Below are positions 37,165-46,964 of a stretch of 64,000 nt of DNA, piece after piece. A model generated the notes under the pieces. It was given only the letters and a program-made list of their open reading frames with translations, was not told where the DNA came from and did not search any database. This stretch comes from Chimonanthus salicifolius (taxonomy: Eukaryota > Streptophyta > Magnoliopsida > Laurales > Calycanthaceae): positions 45,990,631 to 46,054,630 of the forward strand of contig CM023539.1 in NCBI GenBank assembly GCA_013350335.1, read 5' to 3'. A program made the translations under genes and the position numbers. Position 1 is the stretch's first letter. Every line of letters starts with the position of its first letter.

Positions 37165-40100
37165 ATGTCAAAATTTGAAGGTGCATTGCTCTGTCTCGTG
37201 GTCATGGTCATGGATTTAATAGCTGGAATTCTTGGGATCGAAGCTGAAATTGCTCAGGACAAGGTAAATGATCCTCTGGAACTGATTTTCACAGATAAAG
37301 ACATGGTTAACATTACAAAACTAGCATTTTTTTTAGTGAATCCTCTTGTTCTTAATCAGTAGAAGTGGTTGCATTTTGACTTTTTAGATCAAAAGAACAG
37401 TTAGAGTGGGACCCACATTTTAGATGCATGAGATTAATCTAGTGGCCCCATGATGAGATGAGAAAACACCCCACAGAATAGACCACTGAAAGAAATTCCC
37501 TCTTTCTAATCCTCTATTTAGGGGCCATTTGGATCATTTTGTTCATTAGATGGTGGACCCAAATGCAACAGTTATTTGTGAAAGTTTGTTTCTCATCTAA
37601 TGATAAATGGTTTAAAGGCTTTCATAGATACACCGCTGTTATTTATTTTATATTATACAGAATGTTGCATTTGATGGTCACGTTCACTTTAACTAAATTT
37701 GAAAAAAAACATAGCAGCAGTCGCCTTCTGACAAGATGTCACTGTTAAAAAACAGGGACAACCCTAAATGGGCCTCACAGATAGCCCGGCCCAAATTGGC
37801 GATAAAGAAGATTGAAATTGGACCCTTCTGTCCACCTTGATGAGTCAACTCAACTGAGCCAAATTGAGTTTCCATGAGTTTTTAAAATAAGAATTTATGA
37901 TGTAATTTGTGAAGGATAATGAATGCTGATGTATGTTGTATTTTCAGATGAAAAATGTAAGGGTTCTGATATTTGAATGCAAGGAGCCAAGTCATCAAGC
38001 TTTCAGTCTAGGGTTAGCAGCAGCAGGGCTCTTGGCTTTGGCTCATGTTATAGCAAACTTGCTTGGTGGCTGCATGTGTATCTGCTCACAAGAGGAGCTA
38101 CAGGGATCCTCACCCCACAAGAAATTATCAGCAGCTTCCCTAATTCTTTCCTGGTAACTCTTTTTCCGGATCGTCTTTTCAGCAGTATTTAGATACTCCG
38201 CGTGACATTCATGCTCTTTTATGTGCCTAGTGAATTCAATTCAAGTTAGATTTCTGTTAGAATTTGGATATCCAACTCAAAAGATCAGGTTAAAAGTCCT
38301 TTATAAATTCTTAAATCTTTTTTTACACTTCTAATGTAGAACTCGTTTGCAGCCAGCTCCAACAATCTCCCCTTGAATAAGGTCAGCCATCCCATCTGCG
38401 TAGGGGATTCTCTGAGTCCATATGAGAGATCATGAGACCTAGTTCTGATACCACTTGTTAGGATCTAGGTATTCAGTCCAAAAGACCAACCTATTAGGTA
38501 GAACGATTCAAATTCTTTATAAATTTCTAAATCTTCATCTCAACTTCTAAATCACCAAGTTGTGCTGACGGAAAAAAGCTTTTTTTTGAAAAAACTTGCG
38601 AAGTTTACTTGACAAGATGAGTTTTGAGTCTAGCTGGAGTGACAGGCTGTTAAACTGTGTCTGTTACCCTGACAAAATCTAGAATATCAGAATCGTAATG
38701 GATTGATTACCATCTATGGCAAAGGATTTTAACTGGGCTGTGCAGGCCTGCAAGACTTCAGGACTGAAGTGCTTGGGCCTATTCTTAAGTGGGTTGGTCA
38801 ATGGCCCATTTTGGTCGTTTCGAGAACTCAAGTCAAAGTCACATTTTTAGAATTACAATAGTTTATATAATTTCAGAATTTGGATAATTACTAATTCGAT
38901 GAAAATTTGGAGAATTTCCAAATTCCAACCAAAGCGGCCTTAAGAATGTCACCGCATGAATGGGCTAAAGCAATTTGAACTTAAAGACCTGGACATGAGA
39001 TCGAGTCTGTAAGGACCATGTATTTGTTTTAATATTTCTGATTCAATAAAAAGAAACATTTATTCAACATATTTTTCATGTCAGAGAATTATTTATTCTA
39101 ATTAGGAGGATTAAAATTTAGTCCAAGCTCAAAGTAGATAGGGCTTGGTGTGGGCCGGGCCGGGCCATAACCAACTGATGGTCTACCCAGCCAGCCTCGG
39201 GTAGGAGGAACTAAATCAGGGGTGTTCTTTAGTTTTCATCTGATACCGATCTAAACTTCTATTGTTAGCTAGTATCTTATCTATTTAGAATCGGCTTTAT
39301 ATGTTCTTCTTCTAAAATTGACCCTCTTATAAACTATGTCATTAGTTACTCTAAGGTCTAGTAGTAATTTTTTATCCCTTCTCTCATTGTTTTCAAAGGT
39401 TGCCCTCTCCATCTAAGCCCTTCAAGCAGTAGCCTCTCAACTCTATCCAAGCAATCTTTTAACTATTCTTAATGTATTATTTCTCAACTCTATCATTTAG
39501 GGATAAACTGTGTAGTATACACACCTTCATTGCACTAATTTTATCCTTCCGTTTTTCTTTCATTGTTCAATATTTTGCTCCATATACCATTGCAAATTTA
39601 TTAAATGTTTTATAAAATTGTCCTTTTAGGTGAACGAGAGACTCTTTTGTTGTATAAGACTCCGTTAGTTTGTCTTTATTTTACCTACTTGACTCCTATC
39701 AAATTCGTTATATATGAGTCAAAACCTCTTTGAGATTTTATTATAGAATCTAAGTATTTAAACTTATCACAATGTACGACAACACTGTTTTCTATTTTAC
39801 TAAGTTACCCTCACTATCGTTTAACCCACTGAAGTTATATTCTATATATTATATTTTAATTCTACTAATTTTCAAACAATTTGACTCCATACACTTTCCT
39901 CCACAAATCTAACGGTGTATTGAGTTGCTGTTTTATCTCACTGAGTAGTTCTATATCATCTTCAAAAACATTCACCATGACACTTCACCTATGCATAGCT
40001 AAACATATATGAGCTTAAAATATATTTTCGATGGAGTCCTGCTCCAACAAAGGACTCCATTGTCTTACCACAAATGGCTCTATTTTTAGTGGTCACACCT

Positions 40101-40521
40101 TCTTCCATATTTTAAATAATATCAATATAGTATTTAAAGATGTATTTATTTCTCATAATTCTCTAAATAATATATATGTTATACTTTACTTTTATCTTTC
40201 GGGCTTCCATGCAATCTAAAGGTGCAATGGATGACATAATTATTTTGCTATTTGATCAGGATCATATTAGCCATTGGATTCATGATGCTGGTGATTGGAG
40301 CCATGTCCAACTCAAAATCTAGAAGGCCTTGTGGGATCTCTCACCACAATTTCCTGTCCATTGGAGGGGTTCTCTGTTTCTTTCATGGCCTCGTCTGCGT
40401 AGCTTATTATGTTTCTGCAATGGCTGCCCTCTCCGAAGAAGAAAAGGCCATCCTAAATATGAGATCTGGTGGTGCTGCTCAGATGGCAGTAAGGGGCCAC
40501 CCCACTACTCTTCATCCCTAA
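37165..40521 (+). CDS. DUF1218 four-helix membrane protein (MWL/DEAL-like), three exons
   Basis: Exons are 37165-37263, 37948-38153 and 40260-40521 with GT-AG borders and correct phase, giving 188 residues. Exon 1 starts MSKFEGALLCLVVMVMDLIA, a first hydrophobic helix. Exon 2 carries the family block ECKEPSHQAFSLGL, then a second helix LAAAGLLALAHVIANLLGGC and CMCICS. The junction restores LSWIILAIGFMMLVIGAMSN as helix 3, and FLSIGGVLCFFHGLVCVAYY is helix 4. A short soluble tail ends in TLHP. The domain is PF06749 (DUF1218); Arabidopsis relatives include MODIFYING WALL LIGNIN and VCC/DEAL proteins, linked to lignin content and leaf symmetry or vein patterning. Which subgroup this belongs to cannot be told here. 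The exons carry no defects; intron 2 holds a retroelement. Confidence 0.9.
38258..38560 (-). mobile_element. TRIM-like element in antisense, intron 2 of the DUF1218 gene
   Basis: Two related repeats, starting TTAGAATTTGGATATCCAAC near 38258 and TTAGGATCTAGGTATTCAGT near 38459, both run through CTTTATAAATT. They flank about 100 bp. Just left of the right-hand repeat lies GTTCTGATACCA, the reverse complement of a TGGTATCAGAAC primer-binding site. This fits a miniature LTR element lying on the minus strand. A third, partial relative (TTGTTAGGACATAGGTGTGG) is at about 54.35 kb. Confidence 0.55.
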
Positions 40522-41225
40522 AAGTGATGAAAAAGGGCGTTGCAAATTTTCAAATGTCTAACTTCAAAACATGTTAAAAGCTTGAGAATATTTTCATGCT
40601 TACTATTTAATAATTCCTTTTGATACTGTTCAATAAAATATCACGATTTTGATAAATTGAATGCCAAAATCCTTTATTAAAATTTAATTTGGTATATAAT
40701 TGAATCAAGATAGACAATGGATTATGACTTATACCATAGATTCAAACATCGGTTATATGCACTACCTCATTTCGTGTCAACCTAACTACACTCTATTCAT
40801 CTTTTTAAGATCATGTATCCTTGTTTCTGAGAGCACCTAACTAATTCTTTGGATATGTGCAAACCATTTTATCTATATATACCGAGTAACACTGGAGAGA
40901 GTGACCATTTTGTATTGAAAGTGATTTGAACTCAAGACCTCCTACATCTTAAATGGATTATTGACTGCCAAGCCAACCCTCGTAGTCATTACTTAGACCG
41001 CACGTGATAATATAAATATTTTTGGAGATTTACAACATTATTTGATCATAGTAATTCATATTTTAACTTACAAGCTTGTTTTGATTAACTTGAAAATTCA
41101 ACTCTAGATGGATGAGATTTTACCTTAAGATGATGATGATATTTTAAATTTATTGTAATTTTAAATATAAAAAAATAAAAGACAAATAGGTCCATTACTC
41201 TATTATACATTTATAATTTTATTTA
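40522..41225. repeat. Terpene-synthase flank block, copy A (left part)
   Basis: From about 40919 (GTGATTTGAACTCAAGACCT) the sequence is nearly the same as 42791-43100. It includes ACGTGATAATATAAATATTT and ATGATGATGATATTTTAAAT. The block is interrupted at 41226 by a Mutator-like insertion and resumes at 42184. The stretch 40522-40918 is AT-rich; 40690-40760 resembles 59345-59410 (ATTGAATCAAGATA...). Confidence 0.75.
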
Positions 41226-42183
41226 TGGGTAGCGATCATCCCACGGACATTTTGTGTAACCCAACACGAAAATTAGTGAATTTTCCATTTTACCCTTCAA
41301 CTTCTGTACCGAAAAATAAAAAGAATGGAAAATGAGAAACTGGCTCGCCAAAGTGGGCAAATCGGCTCTTCAAAGTGAGAAAATCGGCTCGCCAAAAAGT
41401 TGAGACCATTTTTTTTATATATAACAGCAAATGGGCTCGTCAAAATAGATAAATTGATTCAGAAAAAAAGAAAAAGTGTCAATATTTCTGAGGAGTTTGG
41501 TTCGGAGTCGGGCAATACCCCCTCCAAGCAGAAGCAGGTGACTGCTCTTCCTTCTCTTTCTTCGTCTGCAAAACGCGAAAGGCGGCCCTGTTTTCCCTCG
41601 TGTTCAGTCTTGCTCGTGTGCGCCGGTTTGGAGAAGAATAAACGGCGAGTCGTCACCCTTCTTCTCTCAATCATTTCCGTCCGTCACCCTGCAACCCAAA
41701 CTCCTCCAATCCACGCCCCTGTTCAGATCTGCCTTCTACCACACCTTCATCTTCACCCCATCTCTCTGTTTCCACCCTGACGATCTGCAACCTCTTGCAA
41801 TGCCCATCTAATCCCTCTCCCTGTTTCGCTCAACCTTCCAAACCCACCCACCTGTTGTTCGCCCAACCTCCATTCCCAATCTTGTCATTCCACAACCAAG
41901 CTTACACCGTCCCCTGCCTTTCATCCCTACCTATTTGACATCCAACACCAACTTCATTCATGTTTCCAAAGTGTCTGCCGACACCCACTCTTGCCGTTTA
42001 TTCTTCTCAGATACATGAGGCAAGATTTTCCTCAATTTTTTTGCGAGCCAATTATCCATTTTGATGAGCCGATTTTTCACATTCTATTCTTTTTTATTTT
42101 CCAGTAAAAATTGTGAAGGATAAAATAGAAAATCCACTAATTTCCGTAAAGCGAGTTATTTTGTCCGTGGCAGGATCGCTACC
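41226..42183. mobile_element. Pack-MULE-like element, 958 bp, with gene-like cargo
   Basis: Imperfect inverted repeats of about 140 bp: the left starts GGTAGCGATCATCCCACGGA and the right, read in reverse complement, starts GGTAGCGATCCTGCCACGGA. Pairing continues through GAAATTAGTG, ATTTTCC and GGCTC. The 9-bp direct repeat TTTTATTTA flanks it (41217-41225 and 42184-42192). The sister block at 43.08-43.11 kb shows the same site without insertion. The interior (about 41.47-42.0 kb) is visibly more GC-rich and Pro/Ser-codon rich than the surroundings and holds a 126-codon open frame at 41400-41780. No transposase is seen. The cargo source gene was not identified. Confidence 0.8.
41400..41780 (+). 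pseudogene. Open frame in Pack-MULE-like cargo, probable captured gene fragment
   Basis: This frame of about 126 codons runs from the inner edge of the left inverted repeat into the cargo. It reads SGNTPSKQKQVTALPSLSSS, then basic residues, then a Pro/His-rich part. I recognise no domain. Composition suggests host exon and 5' UTR material rather than random AT-rich DNA. It may be untranslated. Confidence 0.35.
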
Positions 42184-42192
42184 TTTTATTTA

Positions 42193-42453
42193 CAGTGAGC
42201 TGTCTAATATTACTCAATAATGCTAAAACATGTGGGTTTGTTTTCATCACTCAAATGATTTGTGTAACCCACTAATAGTCATTAGCTGAGAAAGTACAGA
42301 AATAATGTTGGACTTGAGAATTTTAGGTAAAATTGGCTCACCAATTCTTTGCTTGAACAGTAAAATCGACTAGCCGAAATTCGTATAAACGGTAAATCGG
42401 CTAGCTGAAATTTTACTATTCTTACGAAGGGTTCGATTTTTATATTGAGAGAG
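42193..42453. repeat. Flank block copy A (right part) plus MULE-family fragment
   Basis: 42193-42307 continues the duplicated block and matches 43101-43225 (AATGCTAAAACATGTGGGTT, ATAGTCATTAGCTGAG). From about 42308 to 42440 there is an end-less piece of the Mutator-like family (ACAGTAAAATCGACTAGCCG). Confidence 0.65.
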
Positions 42454-42787
42454 TGATACTCCACCCCAAAAAAGTCTCACATTGCTAGTTGCATTGGAAA
42501 TTCCCTAGTATATAAGTGGTAGACTTCTTTCTTCTAGTACAAGGCCTTCTAGGCGAGAATGGGCATGTATGGGCCATGTGCTAGGAACAAAACCTTGAGG
42601 TTTGCCGAGTATAGAGCGAGGCTCTACCCGAGGGCCTAAAGATGACAATATTGTGCCGCTGTGTACTCTGATACCCGGACAAGGCCTTTTGGGAGCAACA
42701 GTGAGTTGGCTTGCCAAAGCAAAGCCGTGAAGGTCCGTATGTAAACCCAAAGCGGACGATATTGTGCTAGCGGGACGGGTCGTTATA
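42454..42787 (+). mobile_element. Solo LTR with perfect 5-bp target duplication
   Basis: Starts TGATACTCCACCCC and ends GGGTCGTTATA, flanked on both sides by GAGAG (42449-42453 and 42788-42792). Inside are AGTCTCACATTGC, a GTATATAAG box, and CCCAAAGCGGACGATATTG, the motif order of the same LTR family as 27423, 60881 and 61589. Confidence 0.75.
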
Positions 42788-42790
42788 GAG

Positions 42791-43789
42791 AGTGATTTGA
42801 ACTCAAGACCTCACACATCTTAAATGGATTCTTAACTGCCAAGCCAACCCTCGTATTCATTATTTAGACCGTACGTGATAATATAAATATTTTTGGAGAT
42901 TTACAACATTATTTGATCATAGTAATTCATATTTTAACTTACAAGCTTGTTTTGATTAACTTATTTATTCAACTCTAGATGGATGAGATTTTAACTTAAG
43001 ATGATGATGATATTTTAAATTTATTTTAATTTAAAATATTAAAAAAAATAAAAGACAAATAGGTCCATTACTCTATTAGGCATTTATAATTTTATTTATA
43101 GTTAGCTGCCTGATATTACTCGATAATGCTAAAACCTGTGGGTTTTTTTTGTCACTCAAATGATTTGTATAACCCACCAATAGCCATTAGTTGAGAAAGT
43201 ATAGTAATAATGTTGGACTTGACCTGAATGCTGAATTGCTGCCACACAATGTGGTGTGCATTGTTCTTACTTTAAAGGGTTTGGAACTCTTGCTAGAGAC
43301 TTCTATTTTTTTTTTTTCTAAAATTTCATTTATCGAGTGATTCTCAAATATCCACGATTAATTTAATGGAAAAGAGATAATGATCCTAAGGATGATAAAC
43401 ACAAATTATCTCTAACAGGAAGTGGTAAAATTGGTGATGGAAGGGGACAATTGGTGATGCAAATTGGTTTTTGAAAATTTTGTGTTACATCAAGTTAAAT
43501 TAATCCAATATGAATCAACTTGAGCCCACTTCAATTGGTTGGGTCCACCTTGGATCTAAAGGCAATTGTTTCTTAAAAACTTATTAAGAAAATTACTTGA
43601 AGTTAAGAAAAAATAGAAAACATGTGTAAAATTTATCTGGTTGTTTTGGTGTGGATTTGTTCTAGTGATGTTCTTCAGTATATCAATGATGTTTGTATAA
43701 ATAAAAAGTAATTAAAAATATCACACATGTATGCTTCTAGAAGTTAATTGTTCGTATAAGATTAATCATATTTCAAATACTGTATCAAC
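42791..43789. repeat. Terpene-synthase flank block, copy B
   Basis: Matches copy A (40919-41225 plus 42193-42307) without the Mutator-like insertion. It then continues into a downstream unit (GAATGCTGAATTGCTGCC, GGTGATGCAAATTGGTTTTT, TCATATTTCAAATACTGTAT) shared with 46.2-47.8 kb and 60.1-62.3 kb. Interrupted at 43790 by a hAT-like element. Confidence 0.75.
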
Positions 43790-44386
43790 CTAAGGTTTAA
43801 ATATCGGCCGATACATATCGTATCGGCCGATATATATCGGTTTTTTTAAACCTTGAAATATCGGCTGATACGATAAGTATCGGCCGTACAGTTGGAATAT
43901 CGGCCGATATGGGCGATAAACGGTCCCCAATATCGGCCCTAATATCGGCCGATATTCGAAAATATCGGTATTTTAAAAAAAAAAAAAATTTTAAAACACC
44001 GATACGGTTTTTCGCGGTTTTTACACGGTTTTTCGCGGTTTTCCGCGGTTTTCCACGGTTTACGGTTCTCAGGGGTATTCGCGGTTTTTCGCGGTTTTCG
44101 CGGTTTTTCGCGGTTTTCTGCTGTTTTCCACGGTTTTCTGCGGTTCAGGGTTTACGGTTCTCAGGGTGTCCACGGTTTTTTGTGGTTTTTTGCGGTTTTG
44201 TCACGGTTCACCACTATTCATCACGGTTTTTTGCGGTTTTTTCACGGTTCCGATATCAGAGGAGAGAGAAAATGTCGATATCGGTATGAGAGATAAAATT
44301 ATCGGCCGATATATCGTCCGTATCGGATATCGGCCGATATTTACATATCGGCCGATATATCGGCCGAGCCGATTTTTTGACCCCTG
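43790..44386. mobile_element. Non-autonomous hAT-like element, copy 2 (597 bp)
   Basis: The ends CTAAGGTTTAAATATCGG and CCGATTTTTTGACCCCTG are inverted repeats. A perfect 8-bp duplication GTATCAAC flanks it (43782-43789 and 44387-44394). Sister blocks at about 46.31 and 47.49 kb read through the site without insertion. The interior has seven exact copies of ATCGGCCGAT near the two ends, and between them a run of CGGTTTTTCGCGGTTTT units. An open frame through that run is a by-product of the repeats, not a gene. Confidence 0.85.
44000..44255. repeat. CGCGGTTTT minisatellite-like array inside the hAT-like element
   Basis: More than a dozen variants of CGCGGTTTTTCGCGG / CCACGGTTTT lie in the same direction, giving a T- and G-rich, CpG-rich track bounded by ATCGGCCGAT copies. 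Units vary in length by one to several bases. Confidence 0.8.
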
Positions 44387-44394
44387 GTATCAAC

Positions 44395-45678
44395 TAGTTC
44401 TAATGGGGAATTAATTTATATACCGGTACTTTTTTTCCAAATGGAAGATTTTATAATGTAAAATGGGAACTTTTCCTTTTTTTAATGAGTGGTTAGAAAA
44501 AAAATGGCTTATACATATTGTGTCTATCGATATGTAGTAATCAGTATAAATTATATCGTCTATACAAGTACCATATCAGATTATCCGTCAATACGGCCAC
44601 CGTAACGAAACGTATAGTATCAGCCGATATAGCATAGCTTCAGTTATTTTTTATTTTTTTGAAAAATGCTGTTTCAATATTGTGAATAAAGCTGAAAATT
44701 TAACTGAAATTTCAAACTACTTAAAACTTTATAAATTTTTGGCTAAAGCTTTAGAAATTTTTAGGTAACCCAAATTTCATACGTTGTGAGATAAAATTTT
44801 AAGATGAATTTTTGTCAATTTTCACCTGAAATTGTGTTTGAAATTTCAATAATTTTCAGTTGAAATTTCAAAATTGCAGCTGAAATTTCAACTTATATTT
44901 TCTGTGGAATTTGAAATTAATTTTTTTTGTCACGTCCCATCCCACCCCGCAATGGACCACAATACTAACACGTCACGTTTCGGCCCAAGAAAAAAACGTG
45001 AGTTTTTTTTTTTTTTCTAAATTAAAACATTCCCAACCAAGCAAAGAAGAATTCACATGAATTCTTAAGGTTGATAATACTAACCAATTCAAACATAAAC
45101 ACTCGGTCTGACTACCGGAGTTCTAACTTCTAACATAAGAATTCACTCATATAACAGTCCATATGAAAGAGACAAGATTCTAAATCAAATACAGCCAAAT
45201 GAAAATTAAAATCTTTCAAAATTATTATCATTCGCATTTATGTTTTACTCAGAGATTGGGAATCAATGCATTGCTATTAGGATTTCATGGGTTTATCATT
45301 GTTTATTATTTTTTTTAACTTGAAAAATACGAAACTATTTATCCTGATAAAATTTTATTAAATAAGTTCATTTGCATTCGTACACAAAATCATTACCAGA
45401 TCCTCTCTAACTAGATGAGGCCTTTTATTGGTTTTTTAGCATATATATTTTTTGCCAATTTTAGAAGAATGAGCCCATATCATGTCAATTCAACTTTCAG
45501 TAGACTTAATGTATAATTGAATTATGAAATAATTATGTCTTTCTCATTAGATTTAATATTTTTGAAATGATGAAATGTGGTTCAAATTCACACTTCATTC
45601 AAGTTTTCTACTTTGCAAGTCTAACATCAATCTTTCCAAGTCGAAGTCTGTGCTTTCAATTATATCCCAATAACAAAA
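44395..45678. other. Flank sequence, no gene seen
   Basis: The first part resumes the duplicated block (GGGGAATTAATTTATATACC, compare 46.33 and 47.50 kb). 44.5-44.64 kb has further degenerate CGATAT words. The rest is AT-rich with repeated TGAAATTTCA words and no gene. Confidence 0.5.
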
Positions 45679-45951
45679 GGATAGCAATCCTCCCAATGGA
45701 GGTTTGTATAACTAAACATGAGAATTAGTGGATTTTCGATTTTACCCTTTGCATGAACAGTAAAATCGGACATTTTACCCCGTAAAATTTCGGCTTACCG
45801 ATTTACTATTCATGAGAATTTCGACGAGCCGATTTACTGTTCACACGAAGGGTTGGTGAGCCAATTTTACTCTTAATGTGAAGGGTAAAATCGTGAATCC
45901 ACTAATTTCCGTGTCTGATTATATAAAAAATCTATGGGAGGATTGCTACCC
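45679..45951. mobile_element. Mutator-like non-autonomous element (273 bp)
   Basis: The left end GGATAGCAATCCTCCCAATG pairs with the right end, whose reverse complement starts GGGTAGCAATCCTCCCATAG. Pairing continues to GAATTAGTGGATT and CGATTTTACCCTT. The interior carries AACAGTAAAATCGG-type words as in the elements at 35878 and 41226. No convincing target duplication. Confidence 0.65.
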
Positions 45952-46067
45952 CAATGAAAACGATGTAACCCACTTCATAAAAATTTGTTCACTTTTACTG
46001 AACAAGACGGAGAGCTTTGCTAGATTAGATGGCTTTAGATGGGATGGCATCCAATGGGGAACAAATT

Positions 46068-46524
46068 CACATGTAAACCATATCAGCATGTTGTCATACA
46101 TCACATATCACATGTTAGGCATGTTTAACGGGACATATCACATGTTAGGCATGTTTAACGGGAAACATGTTTTGACTTTTAAGATGATGTTATACTCGTA
46201 GGATCTACCATGTTATTATGTGAATTAAAAAAAAAAAGTAATTAAAATATCACATATGTATATTTTTAGAAGTTAAATGTTCGTATAAGATGAATCATAT
46301 TTCAAACATTGCGTGAACCGGTTGTAATAAGGAATTGATTTATACACTGATACTTTGTCTTAAAAAGAGCATTGGATGATGTAAATAAAGACATTTTTCA
46401 TTATTTTATTTTGTAGATATTATCTTTAATTGATGAATGACTAATAAAGAAGATTAAGCATTATTAGATGTGATAATTTAATCCCTTCTCTTAATCAAGT
46501 CTCCTCTTAAGAGACAATGATACC
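46068..46524. repeat. Tandem flank unit C1
   Basis: Starts with a 30-bp direct duplication (ACATATCACATGTTAGGCAT... twice, near 46090-46160). It then shares TTTTAAGATGATGTTATACT, AATCATATTTCAAACATTGC and GAAGATTAAGCATTATTAG with the next unit at 46965. Interrupted at 46525 by a 352-bp element. Confidence 0.7.
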
Positions 46525-46876
46525 ATTGTGACAAATACTGTTCTCGGGATATTAACAGTAATTGGTAATAACGGGATATTTTTAAATTCTCGGATTTTTT
46601 ACCAGGAATTTAACGAGAAAATCTCGCAGAAATTATAATATTTAAAAAAATAAAAAAATAGAATAAATAAAAAAATTAATGAAATAAAAATGATGCAAGG
46701 AATTTGCCGGGAATTTACCGGGATATTATCGCGTTATTAACGTTTATCGTGATTTTATCGGGAATTTACTGGAAATTTATCGTCGTAGCGATAAAAATGC
46801 ATTTTTAATGCGGTAATGGTATTTTGCCGATAAAAACACTGTAAATTTGAAAATACCACCGATATTTGTGACAAGG
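46525..46876. mobile_element. 352-bp element with 9-bp target duplication
   Basis: Flanked by perfect 9-mers AATGATACC (46516-46524 and 46877-46885). Short inverted ends: left ATTGTGACAAATACTG, right in reverse complement CCTTGTCACAAATATCG. The interior repeats words like CGGGAATTTACCGGGATATT and TTATCG. A related, more decayed copy lies at about 59.57-59.92 kb. The 9-bp duplication suggests the Mutator superfamily, but the family is otherwise unknown to me. Confidence 0.7.
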
Positions 46877-46964
46877 AATGATACCACATAAAATCCTTGT
46901 GCAAAATATTTAAGTTAAATTTTTGAATATTTGGGTTGACTCGCGAGTCAAGAATTATTACTTC

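Noticed and set aside
39380..40030. Possible LINE reverse-transcriptase relic in DUF1218 intron 2
   Set aside because: A few words resemble antisense LINE sequence, but no frame or motif could be read with confidence.
35262..44386. Regular GGCCGATAT repeats taken as a CRISPR-like or satellite array
   Set aside because: Spacing is irregular, the words are palindromic and limited to elements with inverted ends and 8-bp target duplications; this is a plant nuclear genome, so CRISPR is not expected.
43909..44414. Open frames of 80-126 codons through the CGGTTTT array
   Set aside because: They encode simple Arg/Phe repeats that come from the DNA repeat; no start context or family.
45878..46201. 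107-codon open frame
   Set aside because: It begins in the right end of a Mutator-like element and runs into a tandem 30-bp duplication; no domain.
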